DNA of 64,000 nt from Janthinobacterium sp. FW305-129 (GTDB lineage: Bacteria > Pseudomonadota > Gammaproteobacteria > Burkholderiales > Burkholderiaceae_D): positions 62,001 to 126,000 of the forward strand of contig NZ_JACYMM010000010.1 in NCBI RefSeq assembly GCF_020858115.1. Reading direction: 5' to 3'. The position numbers were made by a program, and so were the translations under genes. Every line of letters begins with the position of its first letter. The stretch's first letter is position 1. The notes below the pieces were generated by a model. The model saw nothing but the letters and a program-made list of their open reading frames with translations. It did not search any database and was not told the DNA's origin. Positions 52,894 through 60,698 of this stretch are shown in pieces.

Positions 52894-53496
52894 ATGGCTG
52901 ACTTCCATACCCGCGACCCGCTGTCGCCCGCCTTCTGGGACGAGCGTTTCGAGAAGCAATTCACGCCCTGGGACCACGGCGGCGTGCCGTCGCGCCTGCG
53001 CAGCTTCGTGGCCGGCAGTCCGGCGCCGCTGCGCTGCCTGATTCCCGGCTGCGGCTGCGCGTATGAGCTGGTCTTCATGCTCGATTGCGGCTGGGACGCC
53101 ACGGCCATCGACTTTGCGCCAGGCGCCGTGGCGGCCGCGCGCGCGCAGCTGGGCGAGCGGGCAGGGCGGGTGGTGGAGGCGGATTTCTTTTCCTGGCAGC
53201 CAGCTGCGCCCTTGGACCTGATCTATGAACGGGCCTTTTTGTGCGCCATGCCGCGCGCCATGTGGCCGCAAGTGGCGGCCCGCTGGGCGCAGCTGCTGGC
53301 GCCGGGCGCCATGCTGGCCGGCTACTTTTTCTTTGACGATAATGCCAAGGGGCCGCCATTTGGCATATCGCGTGAGACACTGCAGGAATTGCTGGCGCCG
53401 CATTTCGACTGCCTGGCCGATGAGGCCGTCGATGATTCCATCGCCGTCTTCGCCGGCAAGGAGCGCTGGATGAGCTGGCGCCGCCGGGCGGACTGA
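52894..53496 (+). CDS. TPMT-family SAM-dependent methyltransferase
   Basis: The 200-residue protein matches the thiopurine S-methyltransferase family: FWDERFEKQFTPWDHGGVPS near the N-terminus, motif I CLIPGCGCAYE, motif II GWDATAIDFAPGA, and YERAFLCAMP. Bacterial members methylate sulfur, selenium or tellurium compounds, or small thiols; the substrate here is open. The ATG at 52894 lies eight bases after GAGGA; a GTG one codon earlier is an alternative. It probably belongs to the ubiJ-ubiB transcript, 19 bases after ubiB. Confidence 0.85.
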   Translation: MADFHTRDPLSPAFWDERFEKQFTPWDHGGVPSRLRSFVAGSPAPLRCLIPGCGCAYELVFMLDCGWDATAIDFAPGAVAAARAQLGERAGRVVEADFFSWQPAAPLDLIYERAFLCAMPRAMWPQVAARWAQLLAPGAMLAGYFFFDDNAKGPPFGISRETLQELLAPHFDCLADEAVDDSIAVFAGKERWMSWRRRAD

Positions 53497-53586
53497 GGCG
53501 GCAACGGTCGCGGCCGGGCATTTTCCGCTGAGAATGGCGGAAAAGCTTTATAATTCAGGGTTTTTGATGATTTTCTCGGAGTAGAG

Positions 53587-53895
53587 ATGCCGATTTACGC
53601 TTACCGTTGTGACGAGTGTGGTTTTGCCAAGGACGTCTTGCAAAAGATCTCCGATCCAGTACTGACGGTGTGCCTGTCGTGCGGCAAGCCCAGTTTCAAG
53701 AAACAATTGACGGCCGCCGGTTTCCAATTGAAGGGCACCGGCTGGTACGCGACCGATTTCCGCGGCGGCACGGCGCCCACCACGGCCATTCCGACGGGCC
53801 CGGCCGACAGCGCCAAACCTGCCCCGGCCGCCGAAAGCGTGCCTGCTGCCGCGCCTGCGCCCGCCCCGGCTGCCGCTGCGCCGAAAGCGGACTGA
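53587..53895 (+). CDS. FmdB-family zinc-ribbon protein
   Basis: The 102-residue protein begins MPIYAYRCDECG, the FmdB putative regulatory domain, with zinc-ribbon cysteines Cys8/Cys11 and Cys29/Cys32. After residue 55 the sequence is Ala/Pro-rich low complexity (AAESVPAAAPAPAP). FmdB proteins are thought to be regulators, but none is well characterised. It lies upstream of the DUF502 and aspS genes, a frequent arrangement in betaproteobacteria, and might affect their expression. Confidence 0.9.
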   Translation: MPIYAYRCDECGFAKDVLQKISDPVLTVCLSCGKPSFKKQLTAAGFQLKGTGWYATDFRGGTAPTTAIPTGPADSAKPAPAAESVPAAAPAPAPAAAAPKAD

Positions 53896-53934
53896 GAGCG
53901 CGCCGCGCCGAGACGATCCCTTACCGAGAAACCG

Positions 53935-54576
53935 ATGCGTAAATACTTTATTACCGGATTACTGATTTTGGTGCCCCTGGCCATTACCGCCTGGGTCCTG
54001 AATCTGGTGATCAGCACGATGGACCAGTCGCTGTTGCTGGTGCCCGGCAGTACGAAGCCCAGCGTCTGGTTCGGCCGCCAGGTTCCCGCGCTGAGCACCA
54101 TTCCCGGCCTGGGCACGGTATTGACGGTACTGATCGTGTTTTTCACGGGCTTGCTGACGAATAACCTGGTCGGCAATTACGTGGTGAAACTGTGGGAAAA
54201 GTTGCTGCAACGCATACCCATCGTCAATTCCCTGTATTCGAGCGTCAAGCAAGTATCCGATACCCTGTTTTCCCCGTCGGGCAATGCCTTCCGCAAGGCC
54301 GTGCTGGTGCCGTATCCGCACCAGAACTCCTGGACCATCGCTTTCCTGACGGGCGTGCCGGGCGGCGATGCGGCAAACCACCTGGTGGGCGACTTTGTCA
54401 GCGTGTACGTGCCGACGACGCCGAACCCGACATCGGGCTTTTTCCTGATGATGAAACGCAGCGATGTCGTCGAACTCGACATGAGCGTCGATGCGGCGCT
54501 CAAATATATCGTCTCGATGGGCGTGGTGGCGCCTGCGGAAGTTGTTGCTGTACCGGCCCCGGCAGCCAAAGAATAA
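53935..54576 (+). CDS. DUF502-family membrane protein
   Basis: The 213-residue protein has two membrane helices (about 5-27 and 60-82; MRKYFITGLLILVPLAITAW, and LTVLIVFFTGLLTNN) and a conserved soluble part with WEKLLQRIPIVNSLYSSVKQ, then FLTGVPGGDAANH and PTTPNPTSGFFLMM. The family has no proven function in bacteria; a plant homologue is a membrane protein. It is located between FmdB and aspS and probably co-transcribed with them. Confidence 0.9.
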   Translation: MRKYFITGLLILVPLAITAWVLNLVISTMDQSLLLVPGSTKPSVWFGRQVPALSTIPGLGTVLTVLIVFFTGLLTNNLVGNYVVKLWEKLLQRIPIVNSLYSSVKQVSDTLFSPSGNAFRKAVLVPYPHQNSWTIAFLTGVPGGDAANHLVGDFVSVYVPTTPNPTSGFFLMMKRSDVVELDMSVDAALKYIVSMGVVAPAEVVAVPAPAAKE

Positions 54577-54639
54577 AGGCAGGCGTCCCATGCGGGACGT
54601 GGCCGGATTGAACACTCACTAACCTGAACTGAGAATTTT

Positions 54640-56442
54640 ATGTCTATGCGTACTGAATACTGCGGCCTCGTTACCGAAGCCATGCTGGGACAAACCGTCA
54701 GCCTGTGCGGCTGGGTACATCGCCGCCGCGACCACGGCAGCCTGATTTTCATCGACTTGCGCGACCGTGAAGGCCTGGTGCAAATCGTTTGCAACCCGGA
54801 ACAAGCGGAGATGTTCAAGGTCGCCGAAGCCGTGCGCAACGAATTCTGCCTGCGCGTGACGGGCGTCGTCACCAACCGTATCGAAGGCACGATCAACAAC
54901 AACCTGAAGTCGGGCAAGATCGAAGTGGTCTGCTCGGAGCTGGAAGTGCTGAACCCTTCCGTGCCCGTGCCGTTCCAGCTCGATGACGACAATCTGTCGG
55001 AAACGACGCGTCTGACGCACCGCGTGCTGGACCTGCGCCGCCCGCAAATGCAGAACAACCTGCGCCTGCGCTACAAGGTGACGATGGAAGTGCGCAAGTA
55101 CCTCGACGCGCTGGGCTTCATCGACATCGAAACGCCGATGCTGACCAAGTCCACGCCAGAAGGCGCGCGCGACTACCTGGTGCCGTCGCGCGTGAATGCG
55201 GGCAGCTTCTTCGCCTTGCCGCAATCGCCACAGTTGTTCAAGCAACTGTTGATGGTCGCCAACTTCGACCGTTACTACCAGATCACCAAATGCTTCCGCG
55301 ACGAAGACTTGCGCGCCGACCGCCAGCCTGAATTCACGCAGATCGATTGCGAAACCTCGTTCCTGACGGAACAGGAAATCCGCGACCTGTTCGAAGACAT
55401 GATCCGCGTCGTCTTCAAGAACACCCTGAACATCGACCTGCCGAACCCGTTCCCGGTGATGGATTTCGCCGAAGCGATGGGCCTGTACGGTTCCGACAAG
55501 CCGGACATGCGCGTCAAACTGGCCTTCACGGACTTGACCGAAGTCATGAAGTCGGTCGAATTCAAGGTCTTCAACGGCGCCGCCAACATGAAAGGCGGCC
55601 GCGTGGTCGCCCTGCGCGTACCGCAAGGCGGCAGCATGCCCCGTTCGGAAATCGATGCATACACGCAATTTGTTGCCATCTACGGCGCCAAGGGCTTGGC
55701 TTACATCAAGGTCAACGAGAAAGCCAAGGGTCCTGAAGGCTTGCAGTCGCCTATCGTCAAGTTCCTGCCTGCCGACGTGCTGGCCACGATCCTCGAGCAG
55801 ACGGGCGCGCAAGACGGCGACCTGATCTTCTTCGGCGCCGACAAGGCGAAAGTCGTCAACGACGCCATCGGCGCGCTGCGCGTGAAAATCGGTCACAGCG
55901 AGTTCGGCAAGAAAGCCGGCCTGTTCGAAGACGTGTGGAAGCCATTGTGGGTGGTCGACTTCCCGATGTTCGAGCACGACGAAGAAGCGGACCGCTGGAC
56001 GGCGACCCACCATCCATTCACGGCGCCGAAAGACGGCCATGAAGACATGCTGGAAAGCGATCCGGGCGCCTGCATCGCCAAGGCCTACGACATGGTCTTG
56101 AACGGCTGGGAACTGGGCGGCGGTTCGATCCGTATCCACCGCGAAGAAGTACAGTCGAAAGTGTTCCGCGCGTTGAAGATCGATGCGGAAGAAGCGCAGC
56201 TGAAGTTCGGCTTCCTGCTCGACGCCCTGCAATACGGCGCGCCACCGCATGGCGGCCTGGCATTCGGCCTGGACCGTATCGTGACCATGATGACGGGTTC
56301 CGAATCGATCCGCGACGTGATCGCTTTCCCGAAAACCCAGCGCGCGCAAGACTTGCTGACCCATGCGCCGTCGGAAGTTGACGAAAAGCAGTTGCGTGAA
56401 CTGCACATCCGTTTGCGCAGCGCCGAGCCAAAAGTAGTGTAA
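54640..56442 (+). CDS. aspS: Aspartyl-tRNA synthetase, probably non-discriminating
   Basis: The 600-residue class II synthetase has an OB-fold anticodon domain (1-110), the catalytic core with motif 2 [18 protein letters not shown], the bacterial GAD insertion domain (about 290-420), and motif 3 [11 protein letters not shown]. The anticodon domain has His32 in RRRDHGS and Gly83 in IEGTIN. At these places E. coli has Leu and Lys, while the dual-specific Pseudomonas aeruginosa enzyme has His31 and Gly81. This predicts that it charges both tRNA-Asp and tRNA-Asn, feeding GatCAB. An ATG two codons later is an alternative start. Confidence 0.96.
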   Translation: MSMRTEYCGLVTEAMLGQTVSLCGWVHRRRDHGSLIFIDLRDREGLVQIVCNPEQAEMFKVAEAVRNEFCLRVTGVVTNRIEGTINNNLKSGKIEVVCSELEVLNPSVPVPFQLDDDNLSETTRLTHRVLDLRRPQMQNNLRLRYKVTMEVRKYLDALGFIDIETPMLTKSTPEGARDYLVPSRVNAGSFFALPQSPQLFKQLLMVANFDRYYQITKCFRDEDLRADRQPEFTQIDCETSFLTEQEIRDLFEDMIRVVFKNTLNIDLPNPFPVMDFAEAMGLYGSDKPDMRVKLAFTDLTEVMKSVEFKVFNGAANMKGGRVVALRVPQGGSMPRSEIDAYTQFVAIYGAKGLAYIKVNEKAKGPEGLQSPIVKFLPADVLATILEQTGAQDGDLIFFGADKAKVVNDAIGALRVKIGHSEFGKKAGLFEDVWKPLWVVDFPMFEHDEEADRWTATHHPFTAPKDGHEDMLESDPGACIAKAYDMVLNGWELGGGSIRIHREEVQSKVFRALKIDAEEAQLKFGFLLDALQYGAPPHGGLAFGLDRIVTMMTGSESIRDVIAFPKTQRAQDLLTHAPSEVDEKQLRELHIRLRSAEPKVV

Positions 56443-56489
56443 TGAAGCATGCGGCTGCCCAGGCGGCCGCTGTTTGATCCACTATGCAA

Positions 56490-56516
56490 AAAAAGGCGCT
56501 GTTGTGGCGCCTTTTT
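56490..56516 (+). terminator. Rho-independent terminator after aspS
   Basis: AAAAAGGCGC/GCGCCTTTTT with a 7-nt loop is a typical intrinsic terminator; it ends 10 bases before the nudB start. Confidence 0.9.
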
Positions 56517-56526
56517 CATTGTTGAT

Positions 56527-56991
56527 ATGACTCATAAAATCCCTGTTTCCGTGCTGGTCGTCATTCATACGGCTGACCTTGACGTCTTGTTGATCGAGCG
56601 CGCGGGCCAGCCCGGTTTCTGGCAATCCGTGACGGGTTCCGTCGATGCAGTTGACGAACCGCTGCTGCAGACGGCCGCGCGCGAATTGTTTGAGGAAACG
56701 GGCATCGTTGCCGATGGGAACGACATCGTGCTGCGTGACTGGAACTTGTCGAATGTGTACGAGATCTATCCTATCTGGCGCCACCGCTACGCGCCCGGCG
56801 TGACGCGCAACACGGAACACGTGTTCAGCGTGCAAGTGCCGCGCGACGTCGCCATCACCCTGAGCCCGCGCGAACACTTGCAATACGCGTGGCTGCCCTA
56901 TCTGGCGGCGGGCGACCGCTGTTTCTCCTCTTCCAATGCGGAAGCGATTTTGCAATTGCCGGCCATGACAGGCCTGGCGCGCCCCACCTGA
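56527..56991 (+). CDS. nudB: Dihydroneopterin triphosphate diphosphatase (Nudix)
   Basis: NudB removes pyrophosphate from dihydroneopterin triphosphate in folate synthesis. The 154-residue protein has MTHKIPVSVLVVI, an RAGQPGFWQSVTGSVD segment typical of NudB and a Nudix helix REL-FEETGI (Arg52, Glu53, Glu56, Glu57). The Nudix box has one extra residue between the first Gly and the first Glu, compared with the canonical GX5E. It directly follows aspS, as in many proteobacteria (in E. coli nudB is also downstream of aspS). The ATG at 56527 is inside the region after the terminator. Confidence 0.88.
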   Translation: MTHKIPVSVLVVIHTADLDVLLIERAGQPGFWQSVTGSVDAVDEPLLQTAARELFEETGIVADGNDIVLRDWNLSNVYEIYPIWRHRYAPGVTRNTEHVFSVQVPRDVAITLSPREHLQYAWLPYLAAGDRCFSSSNAEAILQLPAMTGLARPT

Positions 56992-57010
56992 TTTCCCTAG
57001 AAAGCATTCC

Positions 57011-57304
57011 ATGTTGAACTGGTTACATTTGACTGCACAGCAAAAACTGCTGGGCACCCTGGGCATCGTTTTTTGCCTGTGCTTCATTTTTCTGCTGTTT
57101 GGCTCCACCGTGCCTGGCCGCACGCCGCCCATCGGCATGCCGCTGATGGCGATCGGCTGGCTGCTGCATCCGGGCGCGTTTGCCAAGGGCAAGCGCACGG
57201 TGGCCTGGCGCGGCGCACCGTTGCTGGTCAAGATCGTCTGGGCGGCCGGCATTACCGCGCTGATCGTCAGCGTGACGGCGGGCGTGGGACGCATGCTGGC
57301 CTGA
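57011..57304 (+). CDS. Small hypothetical membrane protein
   Basis: The 97-residue protein has two hydrophobic segments (about 13-32 and 71-95) around a short basic stretch (AFAKGKRTVAWRG). It follows nudB by 19 bases and is probably co-transcribed. The sequence is high-GC with good third-position bias, so it is likely real, but I recognise no family. A hairpin follows it. Confidence 0.65.
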   Translation: MLNWLHLTAQQKLLGTLGIVFCLCFIFLLFGSTVPGRTPPIGMPLMAIGWLLHPGAFAKGKRTVAWRGAPLLVKIVWAAGITALIVSVTAGVGRMLA

Positions 57305-57315
57305 TTGTGCGCGTT

Positions 57316-57335
57316 TAGGTGCGCACGCGCACCTA
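57316..57335. repeat. Perfect hairpin after the small membrane protein gene
   Basis: TAGGTGCGC-AC-GCGCACCTA is a perfect 9-bp inverted repeat with a 2-nt centre. There is no U-tract. It could be a weak terminator or a small extragenic palindrome. Confidence 0.5.
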
Positions 57336-57377
57336 CGCCGGCGCCGCGCGGGGGCCGTCTGGGAGTAGAATCAATGC

Positions 57378-58199
57378 ATGAAAATCCGCGTAGCAACTTA
57401 TAATATCCACAAGGGTGTCTCCTCCGTGCGGGGCTTGCCCCGCGTGCATGCTTTAAAACAGGCGATTGCCCTGTTTCATGCCGATGTTGTCTTCCTGCAA
57501 GAGGTGCAAGGCAAGCACGACCGCAATGCGGCCCGCTATGGCGCCGAGAAAAACGGCCACAAGCATTGGCCGGAAGCGTCGCAGCACGAGTTCTTTGCCG
57601 GCGCCGAACACCATTCCGCCTATGGCATGAATGCCGTGTACGACCATGGCCACCATGGCAACGCCTTGCTGAGCAAATTTCCCATCGCCTCGCAAACCAA
57701 CCACGACGTGTCCGACCATGCCTACGAGCAACGCGGCATCCTGCATTGCGTGCTCAAGACGCCGCAGGCGGACGTGCACTGTTATGTCGTCCACCTGGGC
57801 CTGTTTGAATCGGGACGGGGCCGGCAGACGCAGGCGCTGATTGATGCCGTGATGGAATCGGCGCCGAATGGCGAGCCGGTCATCATCGCCGGCGACTTCA
57901 ACGATTGGCGCAATACGCTCAGCGACAAGCTGCGCAATGCGCTCGGCGTGGTGGAAGTGTTCGACCAGCGCGCGTCGAACTCGGCCCTGGGCGACCTCGT
58001 GCGTACCCTGGCGCGGCGCCAGACGAAAACGCCCGTGCCCGTGCCGGCGCGCACCTTTCCCGCCGCCTTGCCGTGGTTCCGCCTGGACCGTATCTACGTG
58101 CGCGGTTTCCACGTGGAAGGCGCGCAAGTGATGCATGGCACCCTGTGGGCAAAATTGTCGGACCACGCGCCGATAGTTGCCGCTTTGAAACTCGCGTAG
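57378..58199 (+). CDS. Endonuclease/exonuclease/phosphatase family protein (YbhP-like)
   Basis: The 273-residue protein has the EEP fold motifs: TYNIHKGVSS at the start, VVFLQEVQG with the catalytic Glu, IAGDFNDWR with metal-binding Asp/Asn, and a final LSDHAPIVAALK with the catalytic His. EEP enzymes cleave phosphodiesters in nucleic acids or lipids. It lies 9 bases upstream of clsB, the same pairing as E. coli ybhP-clsB, so a role in phospholipid metabolism is plausible. Confidence 0.88.
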   Translation: MKIRVATYNIHKGVSSVRGLPRVHALKQAIALFHADVVFLQEVQGKHDRNAARYGAEKNGHKHWPEASQHEFFAGAEHHSAYGMNAVYDHGHHGNALLSKFPIASQTNHDVSDHAYEQRGILHCVLKTPQADVHCYVVHLGLFESGRGRQTQALIDAVMESAPNGEPVIIAGDFNDWRNTLSDKLRNALGVVEVFDQRASNSALGDLVRTLARRQTKTPVPVPARTFPAALPWFRLDRIYVRGFHVEGAQVMHGTLWAKLSDHAPIVAALKLA

Positions 58200-58208
58200 A
58201 CTGCCGGC

Positions 58209-59372
58209 ATGCGCACAGTCAATTTCATCGCCCACAACGACATCCAGCTGCTGTATTGCGGCACCGATTACTTTCCCGCGCTGGTCCAGGCCATCGACGG
58301 CGCCCGCTCGGAAGTTTATTTCGAAACCTATATCTTTGCCGACGATGCCACGGGCACCCTGGTGCTCGACGCCCTGAAACGGGCGGCCGCGCGCGGCGTG
58401 CTGGTGTGCATGATCACGGACTGGTTCGGCACGGGCAACCGCCGCGTCAACGCCATGCATGCGCAGCTGGAAGCGGCCGGCGTGCACCACCGCATCTTCA
58501 ACCCGTGGTTTCGGCGCGGCATCACGCGCACGCACCGCAAGATTTGCGTCGCCGATGGAGAAATTGCCCTAGTGGGCGGCATCAATATCAACGACGACAT
58601 GTTTTGCGACTACGACCACAGCATCAGCCTGGAAGCGCCGCGCTGGGACTTCGCCGTGCAGGTGAAGGGCCCGCTGGTCGACGCCATCCACGAGGAAGTG
58701 CAGGCGCAGTGGGCGCGTCTGGGCAAGATGAACCTGGTGCGGCGTATCAAGCTGTACCGCAAGATGCGCGTCGTCAGCAAGGAGCTGGCGAAGAACCCCG
58801 TGGTGGCCGGCTTTGTCGTGCGCGACAACCTGCGCAACCGCCGCACCATCCAGCGCGCCTACCTGCAGGCGCTGGGCCAGGCGCGCAAAAGCGTGATGCT
58901 GGCCAACCCGTATTTCGCGCCCGGGCACAAGCTGCGCCACGCGCTGGCCCAGGCGGCCCAGCGGGGCGTCGACGTGGTCTTGCTGATCGGCGTGGGCGAG
59001 TTCCGCATGCAGGATGCCGTGGCGCACTCGTTTTATCCGAAGCTGCTGGCCGCCGGCGTGAAAATTGTCGAATACCGCAAGACGCAGTTGCACGCCAAGG
59101 TGGCCGTCGTCGACGATGACTGGGCGACGGTGGGGTCGAGCAATATTGACGCGCTGAGCCTGTTTTTGAACCAGGAAGCGAACGTGGTCATCAAGGACGT
59201 GGCCTTTGCGCAAAGCCTGCGCCAGCACATCGAGCAGGGCGTGGCCGACGGCATCGTGATTCACCAGGATGATTTCAAGCACATCGGCCGTTTTCGGCGC
59301 ATCGGCTACGAAGCCGCGTTCCTCGCGTACCGGCTGGTGATGCGCATTTTTTCAGTAGGCAAGTACGCATGA
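58209..59372 (+). CDS. clsB: Cardiolipin synthase B
   Basis: ClsB forms cardiolipin or related phospholipids by phosphatidyl transfer in the inner membrane. The 387-residue protein has two HKD motifs: HRKICVAD (His109, Lys111, Asp116) and HAKVAVVD (His295, Lys297, Asp302), each followed by a VGG or VGS-N sequence. No transmembrane helices are seen at the N-terminus, unlike ClsA, which fits ClsB. It follows the EEP gene by nine bases, and its stop overlaps the S4 gene as ATGA. This makes a coupled three-gene operon. Confidence 0.92.
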   Translation: MRTVNFIAHNDIQLLYCGTDYFPALVQAIDGARSEVYFETYIFADDATGTLVLDALKRAAARGVLVCMITDWFGTGNRRVNAMHAQLEAAGVHHRIFNPWFRRGITRTHRKICVADGEIALVGGININDDMFCDYDHSISLEAPRWDFAVQVKGPLVDAIHEEVQAQWARLGKMNLVRRIKLYRKMRVVSKELAKNPVVAGFVVRDNLRNRRTIQRAYLQALGQARKSVMLANPYFAPGHKLRHALAQAAQRGVDVVLLIGVGEFRMQDAVAHSFYPKLLAAGVKIVEYRKTQLHAKVAVVDDDWATVGSSNIDALSLFLNQEANVVIKDVAFAQSLRQHIEQGVADGIVIHQDDFKHIGRFRRIGYEAAFLAYRLVMRIFSVGKYA

Positions 59373-59758
59373 GTGATATGACAACGGTCAGGCTGGATAA
59401 ATGGCTGTGGGCGGCGCGCTTCTTCAAGACGCGCTCGCTGGCCAGCGAGGCCGTCGACACGGGCAAGGTCAAAGTGGGCGGCGAACGCGTGAAACCGGCG
59501 CGCAGCCTGCGCGTGGGCGACGAGCTGGCTATCGACAATGGTGCGGAGACGTGGGAGGTGGCCGTGCTGGGCCTGTCCGACAAGCGCGGCGCGGCGCCTG
59601 TGGCGCGCCTGCTGTATGGCGAAACGCCGGCCAGCATCGCCCGCCGCGAGCAGCTGGCCGAGGAGCGCAAGCTGTTCCGCGAACCGGGCAGCACCATCAA
59701 GGGGCGGCCGACCAAGCGCGACCGCCGTCAACTGAGCAAGGCAGGCGGCCTCGACTGA
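59369..59758 (+). CDS. hslR: S4-domain RNA-binding protein (Hsp15/HslR family)
   Basis: Hsp15 binds stalled 50S subunits that carry nascent chains with tRNA and recycles them after heat stress. The 129-residue protein has an S4 domain from the start (VRLDKWLWAARFFKTRSLAS, and GKVKVGGERVKPARSLRVGD) and a basic C-terminus (GRPTKRDRRQLSK). The start codon overlaps clsB by four bases, which suggests coupled translation, though a functional link with cardiolipin synthesis is not evident. Confidence 0.9.
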   Translation: MSDMTTVRLDKWLWAARFFKTRSLASEAVDTGKVKVGGERVKPARSLRVGDELAIDNGAETWEVAVLGLSDKRGAAPVARLLYGETPASIARREQLAEERKLFREPGSTIKGRPTKRDRRQLSKAGGLD

Positions 59759-59878
59759 GGCGCGCTTGTTGCTGCAAGGCAAGGGCGCGCGGCACTTTTG
59801 TCCGCCTGAAATCGTTATAAACACGCAGTCGAAAAATGCTGCGCTGCACCAATAGAACGCCGGCTCTAAAGTTCCCGT

Positions 59879-59917
59879 TTGACTTTTACGTGGTAGTGGA
59901 TAATAGTACGAGCGTTC
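59879..59917 (+). promoter_or_regulatory. Promoter and candidate TetR operator upstream of the TetR gene
   Basis: TTGACT (59879-59884) is followed after 16 bp by TAATAG (59901-59906). GTACGAGCGTTC at 59906-59917 fits a dyad GnACGnnCGTnC that overlaps the predicted start point. Such a site would let the TetR regulator repress its own gene and perhaps the beta-oxidation genes behind it. Confidence 0.45.
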
Positions 59918-60016
59918 GGATTTTTTCGGAGCGTGCTTTTTTTTACCCTCGCTTCAGTCCGCCAAATCGGCAACATCACTTTTAGAACGGACCTCTTGAA
60001 TACTTCAGTCAAATTC

Positions 60017-60619
60017 ATGCGCAAGGGCGAACTGACCCGTGCAGCCATCCTCGACGTGGCGCTGGACCTGTCCAGCCGCGACGGCCTGGAAGGCCTGACC
60101 ATTGGGCTGCTTGCGGACAAAATGAACATGAGCAAGTCGGGCGTGTTTGCCCACTTCGGCTCGCGCGAAGACTTGCAGATGGAAGTGCTGAAGCTCTACC
60201 ACTATCGTTTCGAGCAAGAAGTCTTTTTTCCCAGCATGAAAGAACCACGCGGCATCCAGCGCCTGCAATCGATGTTTGCGCGCTGGGTCAAGCGGGTCAG
60301 CGTGGAAATCGCTTCCGGCTGCATCTATATCAGCGGCGCCGTCGAGTATGACGACCGTCCTGGCCCCATCCGCGAGGCCCTGGTGGCCATGGTGCGGGCC
60401 TGGCAGGGCGCACTGCTGCGCTGTGTCGAGCAATCGATCGCCACGGGCGACCTGAAAGCGGACACGGACGCGCAGCAACTGGTGTACGAGATGTATGGCC
60501 TGATCCTGGCCCTGCATCACGATGCGCGCTTCCTGCGCGTGCCGGGCAGCATCGAACGGGCGCAAGCGGGCTTTATCCGCCTGCTGGCGTCGTACCAGAA
60601 TTGCGTCACAAGCAAATAA
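60017..60619 (+). CDS. TetR-family transcriptional regulator
   Basis: The 200-residue protein has an N-terminal TetR helix-turn-helix (about 5-52: ELTRAAILDVALDLSSRDGL, LADKMNMSKSGVFAHFGSRE) and a helical ligand-binding domain. The C-terminal part has YISGAVEYDDRPGPIREALV, a pattern seen in TetR proteins next to acyl-CoA dehydrogenase genes. It probably senses an acyl-CoA and controls the downstream beta-oxidation genes. The ATG at 60017 begins MRKGELTR; longer in-frame starts upstream lie close to the promoter. No ribosome site is obvious. Confidence 0.88.
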   Translation: MRKGELTRAAILDVALDLSSRDGLEGLTIGLLADKMNMSKSGVFAHFGSREDLQMEVLKLYHYRFEQEVFFPSMKEPRGIQRLQSMFARWVKRVSVEIASGCIYISGAVEYDDRPGPIREALVAMVRAWQGALLRCVEQSIATGDLKADTDAQQLVYEMYGLILALHHDARFLRVPGSIERAQAGFIRLLASYQNCVTSK

Positions 60620-60698
60620 GCCGTCACGCAGTATCCGCAACAAACGCACACGCACTTACAAGTACAACACTTTAGCTAATCGCCTTCAGGAGAAAATT

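Noticed and set aside
54584-54599. Hairpin CGTCCC/GGGACG between DUF502 and aspS as a terminator
   Set aside because: Stem is short and there is no U-tract; the genes are likely co-transcribed.
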